Shown: piece by piece, positions 38,142-52,865 of the stretch
Layout of the letters: each line of letters opens with the position of its first letter
How positions within the stretch are numbered: position 1 is the first letter of the stretch
Assembly (NCBI RefSeq): GCF_040958095.1
Contig: NC_091216.1
Location: 1,011,513-1,075,512 of the forward strand
DNA from: Procambarus clarkii
Taxonomy: Eukaryota > Arthropoda > Malacostraca > Decapoda > Cambaridae
Reading direction: 5' to 3'
Length of the DNA stretch: 64,000 bases
Translations under genes and position numbers: made by a program
The notes under the pieces: model-generated
Told to the model about the DNA's origin: nothing
The model's database searches: none
Seen by the model: only the letters and a program-made list of their open reading frames with translations

Positions 38142-41100
38142 TGTTCTTGATTTTCCGTTTATATTAACGAGGGAAGATGTACACGTAAAACCGCTTTAAT
38201 CCGGCTGAAACGTCGATATATGCAATAAAAACCGAACTTCTCCCCTTTTCAATATCTTACTCAGTATTTTAACGAGAAACAAATAGATGATTGAAAATGA
38301 AGTATTTAAGGTTATTATCTAATCAATTATGTGTTTGCATCATTTTTATCGTATATATATATGAATTAATACCCATGGACGGAAAATTCACAAAAACGTG
38401 GAAAACGGCAAAATATTGCCTAATTCGATGATATTTTGTTTAAATCACATGAAGGAAAAGGAGATGATAAACGTTAAAATATTGCTAAATTCGATGATTT
38501 TTCGTACTAAGCAAAATGCAAGAAAACTTGCTTAAAATGCAATATTATGCGAAATTCTGAGATTTGAAGGCCAAATCACATATCGTGATACTACATGAAA
38601 TAGTATCGAAATATTGGTAAAAATGAATATATTTACGTAATATCAAACTACATGAAAAACGTGAAAAAAGTCACTATATAACCATATTTGAGGATTTTAA
38701 CTTCAAATTATAGAGCGAGGTTTCGTATTATTTAGTTCCAAGAAAAGACATATGACAATGTTGTTTCCAATACAAATGATAAAAAACAATGTGTTTTCAA
38801 TAGAATTAACTATAATGTTCTTGATTTTCCGTTTATATTAACGAGGAAAGATGTACACGTAAATACGCTCTAATCCGGCTGAAACGTCGATATATGCAAT
38901 AAAAACCGAACTTCTCCCCATTTCAATATCTTACTCAGTATTTTAACGAGAAACAAATAGATGATTGAAAATGAAGTATTTAAGGTCATTATCTAATCAA
39001 TTATGTGTTTGCATCATTTTTATCGTATATATATATGAATTAATACCCATGGACTGAAAATTCACAAAAACGTGGAAAACGGCAAAATATTGCCTAATTC
39101 GATGATATTTTGTTTAAATCACATGAAGGAAAAGGGGATGATAAACGTCAAAATATTGCTAAATTCGATGATTTTCCGTTCGAAACAAAATGCAAGAAAA
39201 CTTGCTTAAAATGCAATATTATGCGAAATTCTGAGATTTCAAGGCCAAATCACATATCGTGATACTACATGAAATAGTATCGAAATATTGGTAAAAATGA
39301 ATATGTTTACGTAATATCAAATTACGTAAACATATTCACAAAAAATTCACAAAAACGTGGAAAACGGCAAAATATTGCCTAATTCGATGATATTTTGTTT
39401 AAATCACATGAAGGAAAAGGAGATGATAAACGTTAAAATATTGCTAAATTCGATGATTTTTCGTACTAAGCAAAATGCAAGAAAACTTGCTTAAAATGCA
39501 ATATTATGCGAAATTCTGAGATTTGAAGGCCAAATCACATATCGTGATACTACATGAAATAGTATCGAAATATTGGTAAAAATGAATATATTTACGTAAT
39601 ATCAAACTACATGAAAAACGTGAAAAAAGTACCTATATAACCATATTTGAGGATTTTAACTTCAAATCATAGAGCGAGGTTTCGTATTATTTAGTTCCAA
39701 GAAAAGACATATGACAATGTTGTTTCCAATACAAATGATAAATACCAATGTGTTTTCATTAGAAATAACTATAATGTTCTTGATTTTTCGTTTATATTAA
39801 CGAGGGAAGATGTACACGTAAAACCGCTTTAATCCGGCTGAAACGTCGATATATGCAATAAAAACCAAACTTCTCCCCTTTTCAATATCTTACTCAGTAT
39901 TTTAACGAGAAACAAATAGATGATTGAAAATGAAGTATTTAAGGTTATTATCTAATCAATTATGTGTTTGCATCATTTTTATCGTATATATATGAATTAA
40001 AACCCATGGACTGAAAATTCACAAAAACGTGGAAAACGGCAAAATATTGCCTAATTCGATGATATTTTGTTTAAATCACATGAAGGAAAAGGGGATGATA
40101 AACGTCAAAATATTGCTAAATTCGATGATTTTCCGTACGAAACAAAATGCAAGAAAACTTGCTTAAAATGCAATATTATGCGAAATTCTGAGATTTCAAG
40201 GCCAAATCACATATCGTGATACTACATGAAATAGTATCGAAATATTGGTAAAAATGAATATATTTACGTAATATCAAACTACATGAAAAACGTGAAAAAG
40301 TCACTATTTAACCATATTTGAGGATTTTAACTTCAAATCATACAGCGAGGTTTCGTATTATTTGGATCCAAGAAAAGACATATGACAATGTTGTTTCCAA
40401 TACAAATGATAAAAATCAATGTGTTTTCATTAGAATTAACTAAAATGTTCCTGATTTTCCGTTTATATTACCGATGGAAGATGTACACGAAAACCGCTCT
40501 ATTCCGGCTGAAACGTCGATATATGCAATAAAATCAGAACTTCTCCGCCTTTCAATATCTTACTCAGTATTTTAACGAGAAGGAAATAGTTGATTGAAAA
40601 TGAAGTATTTAAGGTTATTATCTAATCAATTATGTGTTTGCATCATTTTTATCGTATATATATGAATTAAAACCCATGGACTGAAAATTCACAAAAACGT
40701 GGAAAACGGCAAAATATTGCCTAATTCGATGATATTTTGTTTAAATCACATGAAGGAAAAGGAGATGATAAACGTCAAAATATTGCTATATTCGATGATT
40801 TTTCGTACGAAACAAAATGCAAGAAAACTTGCTTAAAATGCAATATTATGCGAAATTCTGAGATTTGAAGGCCAAATCACATATCGTGATACTACATGAA
40901 ATAGTATCGAAATTTTTGTAAAAATTAATATATTTACGTAATATCAAACTACATGAAAAACGTGAAAAAAGTACCTATATAACCATATTGGAGGATTTTA
41001 ACTTCAAATCATAGAGCGAGGTTTCGTATTATTTAGTTCCAAGAAAAGACATATGACAATGTTGTTTCCAATACAAATGATAAAAAACAATGTGTTTTCA

Positions 41101-44100
41101 TTAGAAATAACTATAATGTTCTTGATTTTCCGTTTATATTAACGAGGGAAGATGTACACGTAAAACCGCTCTAATCCGGCTGAAACGTCGATATATGCAA
41201 TAAAATCAGAACTTCTCCGCCTTTCAATATCTTACTCAGTATTTTAACGAGAAGGAAATAGTTGATTGAAAATGAAGTATTTAAGGTTATTATCTAATCA
41301 ATTATGTGTTTGCATCATTTTTATCGTATATATATGAATTAAAACCCATGGACTGAAAATTCACAAAAACGTGGAAAACGGCAAAATATTGCCTAATTCG
41401 ATGATATTTTGTTTAAATCACATGAAGGAAAAGGAGATGATAAACGTCAAAATATTGCTATATTCGATGATTTTTCGTACGAAACGAAATGCAAGAAAAC
41501 TTGCTTAAAATGCAATATTATGCGAAATTCTGAGATTTGAAGGCCAAATCACATATCGTGATACTACATGAAATAGTATCGAAATATTGGTAAAAATATC
41601 TACGTAATATCAAACTACATGAAAAACGTGAAAAAAGTCACTATATAACCATATTTGAGGATTTTAACTTCAAATCATAGAGCGAGGTTTCGTATTATTT
41701 AGTTCCAAGAAAAGACATATGACAATGTTGTTTCCAATACAAATGATAAAAAACAATGTGTTTTCATTAGAATTACCTATAATGTTCTTGATTTTCCGTT
41801 TATATTAACGAGGGAAGATGTACACGTAAAACCGCTCTAATCCGGCTGAAACGTCGATATATGCAATAAAAACCGAACTTCTCCCCTTTTCAATATCTTA
41901 CTCAGTATTTTAACGAGAAACAAATAGATGATTGAAAATGAAGTATTTAAGGTTATTATCTAATCAATTATGTGTTTGCATCATTTTTATCGTATATATA
42001 TGAATTAAAACCCATGGACTGAAAATTCACAAAAACGTGGAAAACGGCAAAATATTGCCTAATTCGATGATATTTTGTTTAAATCACATGAAGGAAAAGG
42101 AGATGATAAACGTCAAAATATTGCTATATTCGATGATTTTTCGTACGAAACAAAATGCAAGAAAACTTGCTTAAAATGCAATATTATGCGAAATTCTGAG
42201 ATTTGAAGGCCAAATCACATATCGTGATACTACATGAAATAGTATCGAAATATTGGTAAAAATGAATATATTTACGTAATATCAAACTACATGAAAAACG
42301 TGAAAAAAGTCACTATATAACCATATTTGAGGATTTTAACTTCAAATCATAGAGCGAGGTTTCGTATTATTTAGTTCCAAGAAAAGGCATATGACAATGT
42401 TGTTTCCAATACAAATGATAAAAAACAATGTGTTTTCATTAGAATTAACTATAATGTTCTTGATTTTCCGTTTATATTAACGATGGAAGATGTATACGTA
42501 AAACCGCTCGAATCCGGCTGAAACGTCGATATATGCAATAAAAACCGAACTTCTCCCCTTTTCAATATCTTACTCAGTATTTTAACGAGAAACAAATAGA
42601 TGATTGAAAATGAAGTACTTAAGGTTATTATCTAATCAATTATGTGTTTGCATCATTTTTATCGTATATATATATGAATTAATACCCATGGACTGAAAAT
42701 TCACAAAAACGTGGAAAACGGCAAAATATTGCCTAATTCGATGATATTTTGTTTAAATCACATGAAGGAAAAGGGGATGATAAACGTCAAAATATTGCTA
42801 AATTCGATGATTTTCCGTACGAAACAAAATGCAAGAAAACTTGCTTAAAATGCAATATTATGCGAAATTCTGAGATTTCAAGGCCAAATCACATATCGTG
42901 ATACTACATGAAATAGTATCGAAATATTGGTAAAAATGAATATATTTACGTAATATCAAACTACATGAAAAACGTGAAAAAAGTCACTATTTAACCATAT
43001 TTGAGGATTTTAACTTCAAATCATACAGCGAGGTTTCGTATTATTTGGATCCAAGAAAAGACATATGACAATGTTGTTTCCAATACAAATGATAAAAATC
43101 AATGTGTTTTCATTAGAATTAACTAAAATGTTCCTGATTTTCCGTTTATATTACCGATGGAAGATGTACACGAAAACCGCTCTATTCCGGCTGAAACGTC
43201 GATATATGCAAAAAAATCAGAACTTCTCCGCCTTTCAATATCTTACTCAGTATTTTAACGAGAAGGAAATAGTTGATTGAAAATGAAGTATTTAAGGTTA
43301 TTATCTAATCAATTATGTGTTTGCATCATTTTTATCGTATATATATGAATTAAAACCCATGGACTGAAAATTCACAAAAACGTGGAAAACGGCAAAATAT
43401 TGCCTAATTCGATGAAATTTTGTTTAAATCACATGAAGTAAAAGGAGATGATAAACGTCAAAATATTGCTATATTCGATGATTTTTCGTACGAAACAAAA
43501 TGCAAGAAAACTTGCTTAAAATGCAATATTATGCGAAATTCTGAGATTAGAAGGCCAAATCACATATCGTGATACTACATGAAATAGTATCGAAATATTG
43601 GTAAAAATGAATATATCTACGTAATATCAAACTACATGAAAAACGTGAAAAAAATCACTATATAACCATATTTGAGGATTTTAACTTCAAATCATAGAAC
43701 GAGGTTTCGTATTATTTAGTTCCAAGAAAAGACATATGACAATGTTGTTTCCAATACAAATGATAAAAATCAATGTGTTTTCATTAGAATTAACTAAAAT
43801 GTTCCTGATTTTCCGTTTATATTACCGATGGAAGATGTACACGAAAACCGCTCTATTCCGGCTGAAACGTCGATATATGCAATAAAATCAGAACTTCTCC
43901 GCCTTTCAATATCTTACTCAGTATTTTAACGAGAAGGAAATAGTTGATTGAAAATGAAGTATTTAAGGTTATTATCTAATCAATTATGTGTTTGCATCAT
44001 TTTTATCGTATATATATGAATTAAAACCCATGGACTGAAAATTCACAAAAACGTGGAAAACGGCAAAATATTGCCTAATTCGATGATATTTTGTTTAAAT

Positions 44101-46719
44101 CACATGAAGGAAAAGGAGATGATAAACGTCAAAATATTGCTATATTCGATGATTTTTCGTACGAAACAAAATGCAAGAAAACTTGCTTAAAATGCAATAT
44201 TATGCGAAATTCTGAGATTTGAAGGCCAAATCACATATCGTGATACTACATGAAATAGTATCGAAATATTGGTAAAAATGAATATATCTACGTAATATCA
44301 AACTACATGAAAAACGTGAAAAAAGTCACTATATAACCATATTTGAGGATTTTAACTTCAAATCATAGAGCGAGGTTTCGTATTATTTAGTTCCAAGAAA
44401 AGACATATGACAATGTTGTTTCCAATACAAATGATAAAAAACAATGTGTTTTCATTAGAATTACCTATAATGTTCTTGATTTTCCGTTTATATTAACGAG
44501 GGAAGATGTACACGTAAAACCGCTCTAATCCGGCTGAAACGTCGATATATGCAATAAAAACCGAACTTCTCCCCTTTTCAATATCTTACTCAGTATTTTA
44601 ACGAGAAACAAATAGATGATTGAAAATGAAGTATTTAAGGTTATTATCTAATCAATTATGTGTTTGCATCATTTTTATCGTATATATATGAATTAAAACC
44701 CATGGACTGAAAATTCACAAAAACGTGGAAAACGGCAAAATATTGCCTAATTCGATGATATTTTGTTTAAATCACATGAAGGAAAAGGAGATGATAAACG
44801 TCAAAATATTGCTATATTCGATGATTTTTCGTACGAAACAAAATGCAAGAAAACTTGCTTAAAATGCAATATTATGCGAAATTCTGAGATTTGAAGGCCA
44901 AATCACATATCGTGATACTACATGAAATAGTATCGAAATATTGGTAAAAATGAATATATTTACGTAATATCAAACTACATGAAAACCGTGAAAAAAGTCA
45001 CTATATAACCATATTTGAGGATTTTAACTTCAAATCATAGAGCGAGGTTTCGTATTATTTAGATCCAAGAAAAGACATATGACAATGTTGTTTCCAATAC
45101 AAATGATAAAAAACAATGTGTTTTCATTAGAATTAACTATAATGTTCTTGATTTTCCGTTTATATTAACGAGGGAAGATGTACACGTAAAACCGCTCTAA
45201 TCCGGCTGAAACGTCGATATATGCAATAAAAACCGAACTTCTCCCCTTTTCAATATCTTACTCAGTATTTTAACGAGAAACAAATAGATGATTGAAAATG
45301 AAGTATTTAAGGTTATTATCTAATCAATTATGTGTTTGCATCATTTTTATCGTATATATATGAATTAAAACCCATGGACTGAAAATTCACAAAAACGTGG
45401 AAAACGGCAAAATATTGCCTAATTCGATGATATTTTGTTTAAATCACATGAAGGAAAAGGAGATGATAAACGTCAAAATATTGCTATATTCGATGATTTT
45501 TCGTATGAAACAAAATGCAAGAAAACTTGCTTAAAATGCAATATTATGCGAAATTCTGAGATTTGAAGGCCAAATCACATATCGTGACACTACATGAAAT
45601 AGTATCGAAATATTTGTAAAAATTAATATATTTACGTAATATCAAACTACATGAAAAACGTGAAAAAAGTACCTATATAACCATATTGGAGGATTTTAAC
45701 TTCAAATCATAGAGCGAGGTTTCGTATTATTTAGTTCCAAGAAAAGACATATGACAATGTTGTTTCCAATACAAATGATAAAAAACAATGTGTTTTCATT
45801 AGAAATAACTATAATGTTCTTGATTTTCCGTTTATATTAACGAGGGAAGATGTACACGTAAAACCGCTTTAATCCGGCTGAAACGTCGATATATGCAATA
45901 AAAACCGAACTTCTCCCCTTTTCAATATCTTACTCAGTATTTTAACGAGAAACAAATAGATGATTGAAAATGAAGTATTTAAGGTTATTATCTAATCAAT
46001 TATGTGTTTGCATCATTTTTATCGTATATATATGAATTAAAACCCATGGACTGAAAATTCACAAAAACGTGGAAAACGGCAAAATATTGCCTAATTCGAT
46101 GATATTTTGTTTAAATCACATGAAGGAAAAGGAGATGATAAACGTCAAAATATTGCTATATTCGATGATTTTTCGTACGAAACAAAATGCAAGAAAACTT
46201 GCTTAAAATGCAATATTATGCGAAATTCTGAGATTTGAAGGCCAAATCACAGATCGTGATACTACATGAAATAGTATCGAAATATTGGTAAAAATGAATA
46301 TATTTACGTAATATCAAACTACATGAAAAACGTGAAAAAAGTCACTATATAACCATATTTGAGGATTTTAACTTCAAATCATAGAGCGAGGTTTCGTATT
46401 ATTTAGATCCAAGAAAAGACGTATGACAATGTTGTTTCCAATACAAATGATAAAAAACAATGTGTTTTCATTAGAATTAACTATAATGTTCTTGATTTTC
46501 CGTTTATATTAACGAGGGAAGATGTAAACGTAAAACCGCTCTAATCCGGCTGAAACGTCGATATATGCAATAAAAACCGAACTTCTCCCCTTTTCAATAT
46601 CTTACTCAGTATTTTAACGAGAAACAAATATATGATTGAAAATGAAGTATTTAAGGTTATTATCTAATCAATTATGTGTTTGCATCATTTTTATCGTATA
46701 TATATGAATTAAAACCCAT
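38142..46719. repeat. SatA array, homogeneous C-type monomers
   Basis: Phase markers (TGTTCTTG or TGTTCCTG) at 38142, 38816, 39775, 40446, 41117, 41783, 42455, 43129, 43800, 44471, 45143, 45815 and 46487, spacing mostly 666-674 bp. These monomers carry ATGAATTAAAACCCATGG and CGAGGGAAGATG, not seen in the left block. The 959-bp interval at 38816-39775 contains an extra partial monomer. The array runs into the assembly gap, so its true length is unknown. Confidence 0.92.
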
Positions 46720-47219
46720 NNNNNNNNNNNNNNNNNNNNNNNNNNNNNNNNNNNNNNNNNNNNNNNNNNNNNNNNNNNNNNNNNNNNNNNNNNNNNNNNN
46801 NNNNNNNNNNNNNNNNNNNNNNNNNNNNNNNNNNNNNNNNNNNNNNNNNNNNNNNNNNNNNNNNNNNNNNNNNNNNNNNNNNNNNNNNNNNNNNNNNNNN
46901 NNNNNNNNNNNNNNNNNNNNNNNNNNNNNNNNNNNNNNNNNNNNNNNNNNNNNNNNNNNNNNNNNNNNNNNNNNNNNNNNNNNNNNNNNNNNNNNNNNNN
47001 NNNNNNNNNNNNNNNNNNNNNNNNNNNNNNNNNNNNNNNNNNNNNNNNNNNNNNNNNNNNNNNNNNNNNNNNNNNNNNNNNNNNNNNNNNNNNNNNNNNN
47101 NNNNNNNNNNNNNNNNNNNNNNNNNNNNNNNNNNNNNNNNNNNNNNNNNNNNNNNNNNNNNNNNNNNNNNNNNNNNNNNNNNNNNNNNNNNNNNNNNNNN
47201 NNNNNNNNNNNNNNNNNNN
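46720..47219. other. Assembly gap (500 N)
   Basis: Exactly 500 undetermined bases, a conventional placeholder length, so the real distance between the SatA array and the LINE is unknown. Nominal reading frames across it are meaningless. Confidence 0.99.
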
Positions 47220-49609
<2,390 letters not shown>

Positions 49610-49654
49610 GAGCTTGGCTAATCCATCGATTCCACCCACCACCACCTCAAAACG

Positions 49655-49670
49655 GGACCTAATTAGGTCC
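49655..49670 (+). promoter_or_regulatory. Histone 3' stem-loop of H4 (unit 1)
   Basis: GGACCTAATTAGGTCC, a six-pair stem with a four-base loop, fitting the 16-base replication-dependent histone signal (GGYYYUHHUHARRRCC) except at base 3. In animals this element is bound by stem-loop binding protein and directs cleavage without poly(A). A purine-rich CTGAAGGG follows at about 49684. Confidence 0.88.
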
Positions 49671-49871
49671 CTATACTTTTTTTACTGAAGGGCTTAATAG
49701 ACGATAACATAAATTGTTTTGATATCAGCTAGCACATTGGGTCTTATGAAATCTATTTTTTATCCTCGCATGCTTAAAGGGACTCTGATTGGGGAGGGAG
49801 GGGGGGGGGGGGGGAAGGTTTGTTACGTTATATACTAGCAGAGCAGGATCATTGGTGGGGGGGGGGGGGGG

Positions 49872-49914
<43 letters not shown>

Positions 49915-50258
49915 TTCCCAACTCTTCCTTTTTACATGAGTGAGCTACCCGTTTTATTCATTTTATCCTTCTCAGAGCTGTTTTGATAGTATCCAAATGA
50001 TGGTAAATGAAAAGGGAGGACACGAATATCTACCCAGAATTCAGGACTGGCAATCGATATGCATGTTTGAGTGCGAATCTTTTTCTCTCTCAACTTAGGT
50101 ATACGTTTATGTCGTACCTAAAAGCGAGAACCACACTATTGGGACAAGTATGCAAGGCCCAATTTTCCTAACAAGCACAGTTAATTTTGTTATTTTCGAA
50201 CATTTCTTTCCAAATTGGTTTATCCAATTAACAGTATTATATTAAGATCATGAATTGC
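49671..50258. other. H4-H1 spacer, part 1: G and GA tracts
   Basis: Non-coding spacer. It holds a G run (49791-49816) and a G run followed by GA dinucleotides (49857-49910). The rest, 49911-50258, is unique AT-rich sequence with no gene recognised. Confidence 0.8.
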
Positions 50259-50260
50259 TG

Positions 50261-50394
50261 GGTTAGGTTAGGTTAGGTTAGCTTAGCTTAGGTTAGGTTA
50301 GGTTAGGTTAGGTTAGGTTAGGTTAGCTTAGCTTGGGTTAGCTTAGGTTAGGTTAGGTTAGCTTAGCTTGGGTTAGCATAGGTTAGGTTAGGTT
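50261..50394. repeat. Telomere-like TTAGG array in histone spacer (unit 1)
   Basis: About 27 pentamers of GGTTA (the arthropod telomere repeat TTAGG), with regular interruptions TTAGCTTAGC and GGGTTAGC. The same tract is present at the equivalent place in unit 2. It is interstitial, within a gene cluster, not a chromosome end. Confidence 0.9.
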
Positions 50395-50507
50395 TGATTA
50401 CATTTCTATGTTAGATTTAACTCAAATTCAAAACAATTGCAGTCATTCGGCTTGTTAGTCAACTTGCCTCTAATAGGGGCAATTTGTCTAACAAGACTAT
50501 TTAGTTT

Positions 50508-50876
<369 letters not shown>

Positions 50877-50948
50877 CAGAGTAAATCTACCCCAAAAGTA
50901 ATGATTTATTTGTCTACAAAACTAAACTCTTTTTGGAATCATATGAGG

Positions 50949-50964
50949 CCCCTCCACTGAGGGG
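50949..50964 (-). promoter_or_regulatory. Candidate histone 3' stem-loop of H1 (unit 1)
   Basis: On the minus strand CCCCTCAGTGGAGGGG, a six-pair stem with four-base loop, 54 bases past the H1 stop. It starts with CC where the consensus has GG. A canonical downstream purine element AAAAAGAG (minus strand, 50927-50934) follows 15 bases later, which supports the assignment. The H1 3' leader also has AATAAA at about 50980, so a polyadenylated form is possible. Confidence 0.6.
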
Positions 50965-51017
50965 GGAGGCCTGGATGTTTATTGTCATGTGTATTCATGC
51001 TGCTTGCATGTCGTCGT

Positions 51018-51575
51018 TTATTTTGCCTTTGTTGTTTTCTTGACAGCTTTCTTTGCCTTGGGTGGTTTGGGAGATTTTGAAGCTCTCTTTATTTTGGGCT
51101 TTTTGTTCCCAACAACAAGCTGCTGCTGCTGCTGCTTCTTTTTCAAGGCTGTAGGTGGTTTGTTGCTTGTGGCGGCTTTCTTGGGAGTTACCACGGCCTT
51201 CTTTGCTGCTGTAGATGGTTTCTTGGTTGTGGTGGCTTTCTTGGGAGTTAGAACGGCCCTCTTCTCTGCTACGGCCAGCTTGAATGATCCACTAGCTCCA
51301 CTTCCCTTGGTCTGAACAAGAATGCCGTCAGCCACTGCTTTCTTGAGAAATCTTCGGATGTAAATGGCGATCTTGGCAGCCTCGACTTTGTTGTTGGCAA
51401 CAACGTACTTCTTGATTGCTTGTAGAGACGAGCCCTTACGGTCTTTGAGTGCTGCGACCGCGGCTAGAACCATTTGACTAGTTTTCGGGTGAGCAACCTG
51501 GACGCGAGGTTTCCTGGTGGTGGCCACCACAGCAGCAGCAGCCGCAGCCTTCTTGGTAGGCTTTGCTTCTACCAT
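51018..51575 (-). CDS. H1: Linker histone H1 (unit 1)
   Basis: Binds linker DNA at the nucleosome entry and exit and compacts chromatin. The product has 185 residues: a short basic Ala-rich tail, a winged-helix globular domain at about 28-100 (from HPKTSQMVLAAVAAL through KGSGASGSFKLA), and a Lys/Pro/Ala-rich C-terminal tail containing repeated TPKKA motifs. It is shorter than Drosophila H1 (about 256), mainly in the C-terminal tail. An unusual feature is a run of five Gln (KKKQQQQQLV, about residues 138-147), encoded by CAG triplets at 51118-51135. Intronless. The start is chosen at MVEAKPTKK, the first Met after a TATA box at a normal distance. It lies tail to tail with H4 and head to head with the 5S gene across a 539-bp spacer. 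Confidence 0.97.
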   Translation of the reverse strand: MVEAKPTKKAAAAAAVVATTRKPRVQVAHPKTSQMVLAAVAALKDRKGSSLQAIKKYVVANNKVEAAKIAIYIRRFLKKAVADGILVQTKGSGASGSFKLAVAEKRAVLTPKKATTTKKPSTAAKKAVVTPKKAATSNKPPTALKKKQQQQQLVVGNKKPKIKRASKSPKPPKAKKAVKKTTKAK

Positions 51576-51654
51576 GATGATGATGAGATAACCAAGGTGA
51601 TGAGAGACGCTCAGACAGTCACGGGGGAATGATGCTGCCGCCGCTTGAGCCGAA

Positions 51655-51724
51655 CCTATTTATGTGCCGGCACGGTACAGAAGCTGCAACCTGGCAACTC
51701 GTCCACCAATCACGACGGTTGGTT
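51655..51724 (-). promoter_or_regulatory. H1 promoter elements (unit 1)
   Basis: On the minus strand a TATA box CATAAATAGG (51655-51664) lies about 80 bases before the H1 ATG. Upstream is ATTGG (51706-51710), the reverse of a CCAAT box. Spacing fits a TATA-driven histone promoter with a leader of roughly 50 bases. Confidence 0.7.
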
Positions 51725-52114
51725 TTACGGCTCCGAAACCTGGATCCCATATCTTCTCTAAAATAGAAGCATTTGTTCATGTTCTTTGTAAAAGTATCAT
51801 AAAGCAGGACAGATGAGACAAATATCATAAAAACTGAAGAGCAGATGAGCACACACATGTTTGTATTACAAAAGAAAATCCACAAATTCATTAGAAATTG
51901 GCAGGGCAGGCTGAGGAAGTAGGTAGATGTAAAATGTCTGTAAATGGCGAAAGAACATAAACCCAAGACTGAATAAACGATGTTAAATATCCATGCCAAG
52001 GAGACAAAAATATGTTAGGATACAATTACCATTAAGACACCACAAGCAGGTCCGTATCCTGCCGCGATGACTTAAAAGAGTTGGTTATTAGCCACAATGT
52101 GTAGGCAGTCTCAT
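51725..52114. other. H1-5S spacer
   Basis: About 390 bp of unique AT-rich DNA. A 126-codon minus-strand frame (51619-51999) overlaps the H1 promoter and encodes a hydrophobic product with no recognisable family; I take it as chance. No promoter for it is evident. Confidence 0.6.
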
Positions 52115-52232
52115 GCCAACGGCCATACCACGTTGAGAACACCGCTTCTCGTCCGATCAGCGAAGTTAAGCAACGTTGGGTTTGGTTAGTACTTGGATGG
52201 GTGACCGCCTGGGAACACCAAATGCTGTTGGC
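52115..52232 (+). rRNA. 5S rRNA: 5S ribosomal RNA (unit 1)
   Basis: A 118-base gene starting GCCAACGGCCATACCACG and ending TGCTGTTGGC, whose ends pair as helix I. Internal RNA polymerase III control elements are visible: box A around AGTTAAGCAACG (52164-52175) and box C TTGGATGGGTGACCGCCTGG (52193-52212). A T6 terminator lies at 52240-52245. Relative to the arthropod consensus as I recall it, changes are compensated: CGCTTCTCG with TCAGCGAAG, and TTTGG with CCAAA, keep helices paired. Its product is part of the large ribosomal subunit. Its place inside a histone repeat means a pol III gene is amplified together with pol II histone genes. Confidence 0.95.
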
Positions 52233-52321
52233 AATAATGTTTTTTGTTTTGTTTTGTTTTGTTTCGTTTGTTTTTGTTTGAATGGCTGGCTCCACGGGAA
52301 ATTCACGGAGTTGTGTGGAAT
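52233..52321. promoter_or_regulatory. 5S 3' flank with pol III terminator
   Basis: T6 at 52240-52245, eight bases after the mature 3' end, followed by a TTTTG-rich stretch (52246-52280) that offers backup termination sites. Confidence 0.75.
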
Positions 52322-52530
52322 AAGGCCTGGTAAAATGAATTAATATGTATGTCATGTTTAAAACAAACTCGCTTAATATAGATATTGTGTGAGGCTTTAT
52401 ACAAAAACAAACAACCAAAACAAAACATGTTGTATATATATAGCTTAATCCGGGTTTGAACTCGCAACTCCAAGAATACGCATCACTTATATACACTTTA
52501 CCACTGGACCACTGCTGCAGGACACAAGCT
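52322..52530 (-). mobile_element. tRNA-derived SINE-like element 1 in 5S-H2A spacer (unit 1)
   Basis: On the minus strand, an A-box-like TGGTCCAGTGGTAAAGTG (52494-52511) and a B-box-like GCGAGTTCAAACCC (52452-52465) lie about 30 bases apart, as in a tRNA-derived SINE head. A related tail phrase, TATGTATGTCATGTTTAAAA (plus strand), occurs near 52345 and in the next element. No folded tRNA is intact, so this is not a working tRNA gene. Confidence 0.6.
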
Positions 52531-52740
52531 TGATGCTGAGGTATCAATTTAATGACGTAAATGCCATTTCCACAAATAAATGATAATTAAAAAGTATTTG
52601 TATGTACAAATCTTTTCTGTTTAAAAGGCTACAATATCAGTTACTGATATAATTTGTGTTAATGTTTCTATACCCACAAGAAGGCATATTTTTGCTTATA
52701 TGTAAAGGGTACGGAGAACGAATCCACAGACCATCATTCC

Positions 52741-52865
52741 CCTCCCCTTCCCTCCCCCCCCCCCCCCCCCCCCAACTCCCACCTACTACCACCACCACCA
52801 CCACCACCAATCACCACCAATCACCACCAATCACCACCAATCACCACCAATCACCACCACCACAT
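52741..52865. repeat. Poly-C and ACC repeat tract (unit 1)
   Basis: C run 52754-52773, then CCACCA and CCAATCACCA units to 52865. Non-coding. Unit 2 has a longer C run at the same place. Confidence 0.85.

Noticed and set aside
43065-43280. 71-codon ORF in SatA
   Set aside because: It is created by local base changes in one satellite monomer and is closed in its neighbours.
1-46719. CRISPR array
   Set aside because: Repeats are contiguous with no unique spacers, there are no cas genes, and the sequence is eukaryotic.
50261-50394. A true telomere at the TTAGG tract
   Set aside because: It is only about 135 bp, degenerate, flanked on both sides by histone genes and repeated in the next unit.
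51619-51999. 126-codon minus-strand ORF upstream of H1, repeated at 59723-60103
   Set aside because: It covers the H1 promoter, has no family resemblance or start context, and is repeated only because the whole unit is.
52452-52511. Functional tRNA gene on the minus strand
   Set aside because: A-box-like and B-box-like motifs are present, but I could not fold a full cloverleaf with paired acceptor ends.
52032-52547. 171-codon minus-strand ORF across the 5S gene
   Set aside because: It lies antisense over an rRNA gene and a SINE piece; chance frame.
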